Positions 14,515-20,328 of a stretch of DNA of 20,328 nt are shown one piece after another; the stretch's first letter is position 1; each line of letters begins with the position of its first letter. This DNA comes from an uncultured Clostridia bacterium (GTDB lineage: Bacteria > Bacillota > Clostridia > Christensenellales > UBA1242). The DNA is taken from assembly GCA_947589655.1 (NCBI GenBank), contig CANQCE010000007.1, positions 1 to 20,328 of the forward strand, in the 5' to 3' direction. The notes beneath the pieces are model-generated. The model had not been told where the DNA came from. It did not search any database and saw only the letters and a list, made by a program, of their open reading frames with translations. Position numbers and translations under genes: made by a program.

Positions 14515-15384
14515 TTGAAAAATTTTGATAGAGATTTTATTCAATATAGCAAGAAAAAAGATAAAAACGAAACGCAAAACATTGCGCTGTATCTTTCCAC
14601 ACACATAACCCTTTATATTATTTTGCTTTTTTTTCTTATTTTCTTTGCTTGGTATACAGTTTTTGTAACAACGCACCGCTTTTATGCCGTTTCAGGTGTT
14701 TCTATGGAACCAACTTTAAACATTGAAATTCCAGAGGAAAAATTTGGAACGGATGAGGCAAGAAAAATAACTCATGATGCAGTTTATATTGACAAAATGG
14801 CAAAGGTAAGAATTTTTGATGTGGTGGTGATAGAGTGGCCATATGAAGATAGCATAATCAAGCGTGTGGTGGCACGCGGTGGCGATTATGTGACAATTGC
14901 AAAAGTGGATGGGCAATACAGATATTTTAGAATACCAAAAGGCACAAATTTGGAAGAATTTACAGATGCACAGGCCATAGTTGACGAAACTGGCAGTTTG
15001 GGATATAAAATTTACGATTATGCGCAGTGGACGGAACTTTTGGACCAAATTGAAATTAATATAAACGACCACACCCATGCCTATGAAGAAGCCTTTTATA
15101 ACACCTTTTTAAAAGAATATCACTCTTTAACCAATCAAGAAAAAGCGGACAAATTTTATATTTCGCCAGAGGGGCTTTTATATGTTAAAGTTCCAGAGGG
15201 GCAGGTGTTTTGCATGGGGGACAACAGGGCATTCAGCACGGACAGCAGAAAACATGGTTTTTTTGACGAAAAAGATGTTGTTGGCCGAACCGAATTTGTG
15301 GTGCGCAATTACAACTTTGTGAACAGAATTGTTGAAGTTGTTAAGTTTTATTTTAGCGAAGTTGAGAAATTTTTTGCAAGATAG
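14515..15384 (+). CDS. Signal peptidase I
   Basis: Type I signal peptidase cleaves signal peptides from exported proteins on the outer face of the membrane. The 289-aa product most likely starts at TTG 14515, with GAGGG seven bases upstream overlapping the queH stop. The nearby ATG at 14508 runs into a stop. There is one membrane helix at about 30-52. The catalytic serine is S63 in SGVSMEPTL and the catalytic lysine is K116 in SIIKRVVARGGDYV. Box E is GDNRAFSTDSRKHG (GDNR at 235-238). The stretch of about 118 residues between the lysine and GDNR is longer than in small Bacillus enzymes and holds an extra helical insert. It is probably transcribed with queH. Confidence 0.93.
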   Translation: MKNFDRDFIQYSKKKDKNETQNIALYLSTHITLYIILLFFLIFFAWYTVFVTTHRFYAVSGVSMEPTLNIEIPEEKFGTDEARKITHDAVYIDKMAKVRIFDVVVIEWPYEDSIIKRVVARGGDYVTIAKVDGQYRYFRIPKGTNLEEFTDAQAIVDETGSLGYKIYDYAQWTELLDQIEININDHTHAYEEAFYNTFLKEYHSLTNQEKADKFYISPEGLLYVKVPEGQVFCMGDNRAFSTDSRKHGFFDEKDVVGRTEFVVRNYNFVNRIVEVVKFYFSEVEKFFAR

Positions 15385-15394
15385 TTAAAATTGT

Positions 15395-15423
15395 TTGCCT
15401 TTTTTGCCTAAAAGTGCTAATAT
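15395..15423 (+). promoter_or_regulatory. Promoter of the HU gene
   Basis: TTGCCT (15395-15400), 17 bp and TAATAT (15418-15423). The leader is about 45 nt and ends in AAAAGGAG. Confidence 0.65.
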
Positions 15424-15473
15424 TAAAGTAGCATTAAGGTGCAAACAAATAATAAAAAGGAGATTTTTTAAAC

Positions 15474-15749
15474 ATGAACAAAGGTGAATTCGTTAAGGCG
15501 GTTGCTGAAAGAGCAAATTGCACACAAAAAGACGCTGGGGTTGTGTTTGATGCAGTTATCGACACTATCGTAAACGTTCTTAAAAGTGGCGAAAAAATTC
15601 AAATTCCAGGATTTGGTTCATTTGAACTTGTTAACAAAGCAGCAACCACAAAAATCAATCCACTTACAAAGAAGACAGTTAAAGTTGCCGCTTGCAGAGT
15701 TCCAAAATTCAAGTTTGGCAAAAGCTTTAAAGCTGTTTTCAATGCCTAA
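15474..15749 (+). CDS. HU family DNA-binding protein
   Basis: HU is an abundant small dimeric protein that bends and compacts DNA. The 91-aa product has the normal length and pattern: MNKGEFVKAVAERANCTQKDA, the hinge IPGFGSFEL at about 44-52, a beta arm with INPLTKKTV in place of the common NPxTG, and a C-terminal helix KFKFGKSFKAVF. AAAAGGAG precedes the ATG at a somewhat wide spacing. It has its own promoter and terminator. Confidence 0.96.
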   Translation: MNKGEFVKAVAERANCTQKDAGVVFDAVIDTIVNVLKSGEKIQIPGFGSFELVNKAATTKINPLTKKTVKVAACRVPKFKFGKSFKAVFNA

Positions 15750-15765
15750 CATTTTGCACTGGAAC

Positions 15766-15796
15766 AAAAAAACACCAAATTTGGTGTTTTTTTTAT
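15766..15796 (+). terminator. Intrinsic terminator after the HU gene
   Basis: The perfect palindrome AACACCAAATTTGGTGTT (15771-15788) is preceded by an A-run and followed by a T-run. The terminator at 17380 is nearly identical. Confidence 0.9.
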
Positions 15797-15808
15797 TTGT
15801 TTGCAACA

Positions 15809-15890
15809 GCAATTTGCTTTCAAATTTTATTTGAAGAATTTTTCAACTTACCCGAAGCAAAGAGCAATTTACTTTCAAATTTTATTTGAA
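15809..15890. repeat. 27-bp direct repeat, two copies 55 bp apart
   Basis: The segments 15809-15835 and 15864-15890 match at 26 of 27 positions. The second copy contains the last codons and stop of rubrerythrin on the minus strand; the first lies in the spacer toward HU. Each copy includes an inverted repeat. Confidence 0.8.
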
Positions 15891-15892
15891 AG
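15872..15892 (-). terminator. Hairpin over the rubrerythrin stop codon
   Basis: CTTTCAAAT-TTT-ATTTGAAAG is a perfect nine-pair stem overlapping the stop codon at 15875-15877. The duplicated copy at 15817-15836 forms a similar eight-pair stem. Neither has a good T-run on the minus strand, so terminator function is uncertain. Confidence 0.4.
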
Positions 15893-16477
15893 CTCTTTTT
15901 CAATGTCAATAATAATATATCCTTGCGGCATTGAACAAAGTGGGCAGGTTTTCCAGCCCTCTTTTTTTATCTCCACATGGCCGCAGTTGGAACATTTCCA
16001 CTCGGTGGGCTTGTCGCGTTTATACATCTTTTTTGTTTCGTAAAGGTCGGCAAGATATTTCAAAATTTGGTGATGAGTGCTTTCAATTTGTGCAATTTCA
16101 GTAAACGAGCGTGCAATGTCCACAAAACCTTCGTCTTTGGCAATTCGCGCAAAACTTGGATAGATGTTTTCTGCCTCGGAAAGTTCAATTAAACTTTCTT
16201 CCTTAAGGCTGGTTTCAAGGGCAGGCTCATCAAAAGGATAGCCTGCTTCAATGGCGATATTTTTTGCGCTGCCGCCATTATATTTTAAAATGTAGTCATA
16301 CACCACCTTGGCGTGTGCCATTTCGTTTTTCGCCAAGGTTTTCATGGTGTCAGACAAAAATTTCTGCTGGTCCTGCAGTGCCATTTTTGACATAAACTGA
16401 TATCGTGCACCTGCTTGACACTCGGCAGCAAATGCTCTTGCCAAGTTTGTTTTGGTTGTGCTTTCATTAAAATTCAT
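15875..16477 (-). CDS. rbr: Rubrerythrin
   Basis: Rubrerythrin is a cytosolic non-heme iron peroxidase that removes hydrogen peroxide in anaerobes. The 200-aa product starts at the ATG at 16477-16475, with GAGGAG upstream on the minus strand. The ferritin-like di-iron domain fills residues 1 to about 150, with likely iron ligands E19, E52, H55, E127, E132 and H135 in the motifs AAECQAGARY, KNEMAH and TEIAQIESTHH. A C-terminal rubredoxin domain holds the CxxC pairs C162/C165 (CSNC) and C178/C181 (CPLC). Order and length are those of classical rubrerythrin. It is divergent from the next gene across about 100 bases and convergent with HU. Confidence 0.96.
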   Translation of the reverse strand: MNFNESTTKTNLARAFAAECQAGARYQFMSKMALQDQQKFLSDTMKTLAKNEMAHAKVVYDYILKYNGGSAKNIAIEAGYPFDEPALETSLKEESLIELSEAENIYPSFARIAKDEGFVDIARSFTEIAQIESTHHQILKYLADLYETKKMYKRDKPTEWKCSNCGHVEIKKEGWKTCPLCSMPQGYIIIDIEKELSNKI

Positions 16478-16530
16478 AATTTAAATCTCCTCGGAAAGGA
16501 ATATTACCCAAAATTATCACTTTAAAACAT

Positions 16531-16559
16531 TTGCTTTTTTTCATTTTTTTGTTTACAAT
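16531..16559 (+). promoter_or_regulatory. Promoter of the CYTH-like gene
   Basis: TTGCTT (16531-16536), 17 bp and TACAAT (16554-16559). It lies in a T-rich divergent spacer, close to the ribosome site at 16564-16570. Confidence 0.45.
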
Positions 16560-16576
16560 ATTAAAAGGAGAAAAAA

Positions 16577-17377
16577 ATGTTTTTAGGTGATAAAGGCAAA
16601 CCAAATGAATTTGAACAAACAAGGCGAAATTATGACATTATTATAGATAATGAGCGTTTAACCTTGCAAAAACTCTCTCGCGGTCTTGGCTTTTACAATG
16701 TTGTGCCAGAGGGCACTGCTCACGAGGTGGAAATTGTTTACGATACCGATAGAAAACTTCTCACTGGTGCAGGGCTTATTTTAAGAAAAAAAATGAATGA
16801 AAAGCGCGCATATTTTTCTCTGGTTCGCATAAGCACCATGAACAATGTGCAGCAAAGAGAAAAAAAGTCTTTTCTTGGCGAGTGCGAGCCTAAGGACCAG
16901 CCAAGCAACTTTCCAGTGCAAATCGCGGATGGAATTAACAAAATTTTTAACAATCTTTTCACAGTTAATGTGGCGGATATTGTGCAACATTGCACGCCAT
17001 ATGTGCGCATTGAAATTTTGGGCAACAAATATAAAATAATCAGCGGCACAGGCTATCAGGCAGAGATGAGTTTTGAAACGTTGAAAATACGCGATTTGCG
17101 AACAGGTCGCCATGCTGAAAGAAGGAACTTTTCTTTAAATACGGAGTTAAATCCACAATATGAGCGTGAGAGACAGCATATTTTGGACGTGATTGACCAC
17201 AAATGCAAGGAACTTTTCTTTGTAAACCGCAACCGCTTTGAAATTGCAGAGGCCGCAGTGAAAATACATGAGCCAAAACCAAATCAGAAAAATGGCGAGC
17301 AGAAAAAGACTAAAAAACAGATAAAAGCAGAAATTAAGGCAAAGAAAAAGCAAGAGCAAGAGCAAGAGCAGGAATAA
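16577..17377 (+). CDS. Unknown protein, possibly a divergent CYTH-domain protein, with Lys/Glu/Gln tail
   Basis: The ATG has AAAGGAG upstream and opens a 266-aa soluble protein. Several segments recall the CYTH fold of triphosphate-binding enzymes: HEVEIVYDTDRKLLTGAGLILRKK resembles their YYDT..LL..G..LR.R region (the key run is YDTDRKLLTGAGLILRKK), VRIEILGNKYKI is a strand with basic residues, and SFETLKIRDLRTGR resembles the later acidic strand. The N-terminal ExExK signature is not evident, so the assignment is tentative. The last 30 residues are a charged tail (KKTKKQIKAEIKAKKK, then repeated EQ). It may instead be an uncharacterised family. It stands alone with its own promoter and terminator. 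Confidence 0.75.
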   Translation: MFLGDKGKPNEFEQTRRNYDIIIDNERLTLQKLSRGLGFYNVVPEGTAHEVEIVYDTDRKLLTGAGLILRKKMNEKRAYFSLVRISTMNNVQQREKKSFLGECEPKDQPSNFPVQIADGINKIFNNLFTVNVADIVQHCTPYVRIEILGNKYKIISGTGYQAEMSFETLKIRDLRTGRHAERRNFSLNTELNPQYERERQHILDVIDHKCKELFFVNRNRFEIAEAAVKIHEPKPNQKNGEQKKTKKQIKAEIKAKKKQEQEQEQE

Positions 17378-17379
17378 AA

Positions 17380-17403
17380 AACACCAATTTTGGTGTTTTT
17401 TTT
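17380..17403 (+). terminator. Intrinsic terminator after the CYTH-like gene
   Basis: AACACCAA-TT-TTGGTGTT (17380-17397) is followed by a T-run and starts three bases after the stop codon. It almost copies the HU terminator. Confidence 0.9.
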
Positions 17404-17450
17404 AATGCGAACTTGTCCTTTATTATGTTTGACACGCATAAAAATATAGG

Positions 17451-18887
17451 GTGAAAAAGAAAAAATTAGGCTTCTTTACAAAACTTTGTTATGGCATTGG
17501 CAATTTGGGTTATGGCTCAACTGGACAAACTGTGAGCAGTTTTATTATGTTTTTTGCCACAAGCGTGCTGGGGCTACCTGGCTTTTTGGTGGGCATAACA
17601 ATTGCCATAACCTCCCTTTGGGATGGACTTTCTGACCCTTTAATTGGATATTTGTCGGATAAAACCAAAAGCAAATTTTTTGGGCGTAGGCTTGGGCATA
17701 TGCTGTTTGCATCTTTTACATTGGCACTTAACAATGTTCTTTTGTGGTTGTGCCCAGAGGGTGGCAGCACAGCAATATTGGTTCTGTGGCTAATGGGCTT
17801 TTTGCTTTTGCAAGAGACCTTTAACACTTTTTTTGCCACGCCTTATGCCGCACTTTGCATTGATATTGCCCCAGATTATAACGACCAAACCAAAATGCAG
17901 GCATTTAAAACGGTGTTTTACATTTGCGGCCTTATTATGCCAAGCATTTTAATGTATCTTTTTATGCCTTCCGCTGGCTTAAACGCACAAGCACAGTTCA
18001 ATAGGCAAGGGTATATCAATATTGCATGCGTAAATTCTGCACTTGTTATTTTGTGCGGAATTATTGCGGTTTTTGGAACGCGAAAGCGCGTGCGCTCAAT
18101 GCCAAATTATGACAAGGCAATTGAAGAAGAAAATTCGCAAAAAGGCATGAAAAAAATAATGGCAGGATATATTGAAACTTTTAAAAAAGATAATTTCCGC
18201 ATTGTAATGTTGGGCTATTCGGTTGCACTTATCGCATCGGTGTTTTTAACCTCTGTTGGAATGCATTTGTTCACATTCTGTTTCCACTTTTCCAGCGTTC
18301 AGATATCCTCGCTTATGCTCTGCCTGTTTGGAGGGGCAATCCTTTCGCAACTGTTATGGGTAAATGTGGTTAAAAAATATGACAAAAAACAAACGCTTAT
18401 TTTTGCACTTTCGGTTATGCTTTTTGGCATTGCCCTAACAAGCATAACGTTTCTGTTCCGCCTATACACCACGCCAGACAAAATATTTTGGTATGTTGTT
18501 CCGTGTTTGTTCTTGTGCGGAATTGGCTCTGGGGCACTCTATTGCCTTCCGCACTCTATGTATGCGGATGTTGTGACCATGGAACAATATCGCTCGGGGC
18601 AGAATAACGCCGGCAGATACACCGGCTATTATACCTTCACATACAATTTTTCCAACTCCATTGCACTTTTGTTCATAGGTTTTTTGCTGGATTTTGTAAG
18701 GTTTGATAGCAGGCAACCAGTGCAGGCACTTTCAGTGCAAGCAGGGCTGGGGCGAATTGTGTTTTTTGGAAGTGCTATCGCTTTGACAATGGCAATAATT
18801 ATCTTTTCCAAATATTCAATTAAGCGTGCAGATGTGCTGAAGGTGCAAATTCAAGAAAATGAAAAGAACGAACCGAATAAAAAGTGA
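17451..18887 (+). CDS. MFS transporter of the GPH (sugar:cation symporter) type
   Basis: The family moves glycosides, pentosides or hexuronides with sodium or protons across the cytoplasmic membrane. The 478-aa product has about twelve membrane helices. The opening fits MelB relatives: LCYGIGNLGYGSTGQTVSSF, FFATSVLGL, and the loop WDGLSDPLIGYLSDKTKSKFFGRR, whose core is WDGLSDPLIGYLSDKT. A second half with matching helices starts after a cytoplasmic loop at about 205-245. The GTG at 17451 fits the family N-terminus; no ATG is available and no good ribosome site is present. The substrate cannot be told. A lipoprotein gene follows after 21 bases and is probably co-transcribed. Confidence 0.88.
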   Translation: MKKKKLGFFTKLCYGIGNLGYGSTGQTVSSFIMFFATSVLGLPGFLVGITIAITSLWDGLSDPLIGYLSDKTKSKFFGRRLGHMLFASFTLALNNVLLWLCPEGGSTAILVLWLMGFLLLQETFNTFFATPYAALCIDIAPDYNDQTKMQAFKTVFYICGLIMPSILMYLFMPSAGLNAQAQFNRQGYINIACVNSALVILCGIIAVFGTRKRVRSMPNYDKAIEEENSQKGMKKIMAGYIETFKKDNFRIVMLGYSVALIASVFLTSVGMHLFTFCFHFSSVQISSLMLCLFGGAILSQLLWVNVVKKYDKKQTLIFALSVMLFGIALTSITFLFRLYTTPDKIFWYVVPCLFLCGIGSGALYCLPHSMYADVVTMEQYRSGQNNAGRYTGYYTFTYNFSNSIALLFIGFLLDFVRFDSRQPVQALSVQAGLGRIVFFGSAIALTMAIIIFSKYSIKRADVLKVQIQENEKNEPNKK

Positions 18888-18908
18888 CAAAACATACACA
18901 ATAACATT

Positions 18909-19412
18909 ATGAAAAAATTAAGGCTTTTTGTGTTATTTTTGTGCGTGGTGTCCGCCGTTTGTTTGTCTGGCTGCGGAGACAAGGAACTTTCATCGGCGAA
19001 AATTGAAAGGGATGATGCACGAACCGGCGGTTCATATAGTTTTGTTTATGACAAAAAAGAGCGGATTATCACCATTGGCGGCGAGGGGGAAGTTATACAA
19101 TATTCTTCTGAAAATCTGGCGGAGGGTGTTGCAGCAGGTTGCAGAATTGGTTTAAAGGTGTCGGCACCAGATGATGCCCAAGATGTTGAAGATGCCACAC
19201 TTGAAATGAACGGCGTCAGTTATTCTTCTGGGGACTTTTTGGAAGTGATAAATGGGAAGAAGCAGCGGTTTTTTGTCATTCAACCACTTGTAAGCGAGGA
19301 GGACAAAGATATAGGCTTTTCGGTTAAGTGGCAAGACGGAACAAAAAGGCAGCACTACAAAATAAAAATAGTGGATGGCACCAAGTTTATGGGGCACACA
19401 CAAAAGGATTAA
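18909..19412 (+). CDS. Small lipoprotein of unknown function
   Basis: The 167-aa product has a lipoprotein signal peptide: MKKLRLFVLFLCVVSAVCLSGC, in which LSGC at 19-22 is the lipobox and C22 the lipidated residue. The mature part is about 145 residues of mainly beta-like sequence (YSFVYDKKERIITIGGEG, GFSVKWQDGTKRQHYKI) and resembles a small exposed beta-sandwich domain; no family is recognised. It would sit on the outer face of the membrane. No ribosome site precedes the ATG. It lies 21 bases after the transporter, so a shared transcript is likely, though a role in transport is not shown. Confidence 0.8.
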   Translation: MKKLRLFVLFLCVVSAVCLSGCGDKELSSAKIERDDARTGGSYSFVYDKKERIITIGGEGEVIQYSSENLAEGVAAGCRIGLKVSAPDDAQDVEDATLEMNGVSYSSGDFLEVINGKKQRFFVIQPLVSEEDKDIGFSVKWQDGTKRQHYKIKIVDGTKFMGHTQKD

Positions 19413-19416
19413 AAAA

Positions 19417-19440
19417 AAGCATCTCCAAAAAAAGATGCTT
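19417..19440. terminator. Bidirectional terminator between lipoprotein and pilin-like genes
   Basis: AAGCATCT (19417-19424) pairs with AGATGCTT (19433-19440), with A-runs and T-runs on the two sides. It serves the convergent genes on both strands. Confidence 0.85.
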
Positions 19441-19458
19441 TTTAAATATCAGTTAGGA

Positions 19459-19875
19459 TTAACGAACTCTTAAAAGGGCTCTAACGGCATTGACTGCTGT
19501 GTTGCCTGCATCGCCGCCTTCAAGTTGTTCATAACTCAGGCCCATGAACGCATCTACGATTGCTGGCAGGAATACGTTGAAGAACACAATCAAAGCAATA
19601 ACAACAACAACTGATACAACAATGTTTACAAGGCGCTTTTTGTTTTCTTCACGTTGTTCGGCACTGTCTGCCCTTGCCATTTTAATGCCAACAAAAACGG
19701 CATAAATTCCGCCTGCGGCACCAACCAAAGCAAGAACAACCCACAAAACAGTTGTGAGCACGCTCATAAGGGTGGCAACCCAACCCCATTGTCCGCCATT
19801 TAATGCCCCTTTTTCTGGGTCAAACAATTCCTGCCATGTAAAAGCCACGTTCATCAATGAGTGTAAGATGTTCAT
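19459..19875 (-). CDS. VirB2/TrbC-like small two-helix membrane protein
   Basis: The ATG at 19875-19873 has GGAGGA seven bases upstream on the minus strand and gives a 138-aa protein. An upstream TTG at 19890 in frame overlaps that ribosome site and is rejected. After a short N-terminal segment come two hydrophobic stretches, about 32-66 (LWVVLALVGAAGGIYAVFVG) and 82-107. A charged loop rich in Lys, Arg and Glu (KMARADSAEQREENKKR) joins them. This two-helix hairpin with a small-residue-rich first helix and basic loop is the pattern of VirB2/TrbC pilin subunits of type IV secretion and of related Bacillota membrane proteins. No other conjugation gene is nearby, so function is uncertain. A palindrome lies upstream. 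Confidence 0.75.
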   Translation of the reverse strand: MNILHSLMNVAFTWQELFDPEKGALNGGQWGWVATLMSVLTTVLWVVLALVGAAGGIYAVFVGIKMARADSAEQREENKKRLVNIVVSVVVVIALIVFFNVFLPAIVDAFMGLSYEQLEGGDAGNTAVNAVRALLRVR

Positions 19876-19908
19876 ACCTTTATCCTCCAATAATATAAAT
19901 TATTGTTT

Positions 19909-19940
19909 CAAATTGTCACAAGAATATTCTTGATAATTTG
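19909..19940. promoter_or_regulatory. Palindrome upstream of the pilin-like gene
   Basis: CAAGAATATTCTTG (19919-19932) is a perfect 14-bp palindrome, flanked by CAAATT (19909-19914) and AATTTG (19935-19940). It lies 34 bases above the start codon. Its symmetry suits a dimeric repressor site. I found no clear -35/-10 pair with normal spacing around it. Confidence 0.5.
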
Positions 19941-20122
19941 ATTACAATTAAATAATAGCACAATAAAAATTTTTTTCCAAATGTTTTTAACAAAAAAATA
20001 TATTTTTTTTAAAAATATTCTTAAATTCGCTAAAAATCCATATTTTACGCACGGTTGGCGGCTTTAAAAATATTAAAATGTTGAATTTTTTATTTACAAA
20101 ATAAATTAAAAGTGTTTTTTTG

Positions 20123-20328
20123 TTATTTTTCTGCCAAAGAAAATATGCCGTTTTGCTGCGGCGCCTTGCTTGGCACATCGCGCGCAATGCAACATACATA
20201 AATGTTGTTCACCTTTGGATACAAAAGCCCACTGCAATAATTTACGGTGGCACAAGTTGTTAAAATGTCATCCACAATAAGCACATTTTGCGTCTTTTGA
20301 AGTTTTGCACTCTTTAAAACATAAGTGC
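20123..20328 (-). CDS. ComF-family phosphoribosyltransferase-like protein, C-terminal 67 residues
   Basis: The minus-strand frame enters from the window edge and ends at TAA (20125-20123). The visible 67 residues include KTQNVLIVDDILTTCATV, the PRPP-binding loop of type I phosphoribosyltransferases (canonical form VDD..TTGAT), followed by IYVCCIARD, typical of the end of ComF. ComF is a competence-associated protein thought to act in DNA uptake or handling. In the loop the usual TTGAT reads TTCAT, a glycine-to-cysteine change. The start lies outside the window, so the N-terminal zinc ribbon of ComF cannot be checked. Confidence 0.75.
   Translation of the reverse strand, partial: TYVLKSAKLQKTQNVLIVDDILTTCATVNYCSGLLYPKVNNIYVCCIARDVPSKAPQQNGIFSLAEK

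Noticed and set aside
17429..17450. TTGACA at 17429-17434 as the -35 box of the transporter promoter
   Set aside because: A -10 box at normal spacing would fall inside the coding sequence, and none is seen there.

Overview
The window is an AT-rich bacterial chromosome segment. Its gene content points to a low-GC Bacillota lineage, probably Clostridia. The clues are the rpsF-ssb-rpsR order, a DUF1385 membrane protein beside prmC and prfA, QueH, rubrerythrin (an anaerobe marker), Shine-Dalgarno sites of the AAGGAGG type, and promoters of the TTGACA-17-TATAAT/TAAAAT type. Placement below class is inference; an uncultured gut lineage such as Christensenellales would fit. No tRNA, rRNA, CRISPR array, transposase or phage gene was seen.

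Layout. (1) 1-2324, minus: a reading frame of at least 774 codons, open to the window edge, behind a consensus promoter. It has a charged N-terminal half and a Pro/Thr/Ala/Tyr-rich repetitive tail; the family is not recognised. (2) 2537-5272: secA. (3) 5273-5747: a gene-free stretch with several hairpins and a copy of a GTCATTCTGAGC...GAAGAATCTC intergenic repeat. (4) 5748-7581: a secreted BspA/DUF285-like protein gene broken in two places. Its signal peptide is cut from the ATG by a run of nine G, the arrangement expected of a phase-variable switch in the OFF state. A second frameshift lies near 6625-6652. (5) 7612-9032: the rpsF-ssb-rpsR-rpmE operon with promoter, leader and terminator. (6) 9035-9586, minus: an unknown 183-aa protein inserted between rpmE and the release-factor genes. 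(7) 9685-12460: one ORF joining DUF1385 to PrmC, then prfA, overlapping by 17 nt; PrmC methylates the GGQ glutamine of PrfA. (8) 12679-13396: an orphan 149-aa protein with a disordered tail and, convergent with it, a 57-aa hydrophobic Asn-rich peptide. (9) 13459-15384: an ArsR-type regulator, queH and signal peptidase I; queH looks leaderless. (10) 15474-17377: HU, rubrerythrin on the minus strand, and a possible CYTH-like protein. (11) 17451-19412: a GPH-type sugar/cation symporter and a lipoprotein. (12) 19459-20328, minus: a VirB2/TrbC-like two-helix membrane protein and the 3' end of a comF-type phosphoribosyltransferase gene.

Most of this is housekeeping: export (SecA, signal peptidase), translation (S6, S18, L31, RF1, PrmC, QueH) and DNA binding (SSB, HU). 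The accessory interest lies in the G-tract-controlled surface protein, the giant low-complexity ORF, the DUF1385-PrmC fusion, the structured intergenic repeats, the small orphan proteins and the solitary pilin-like protein. I did not find a clearly new multi-gene system.
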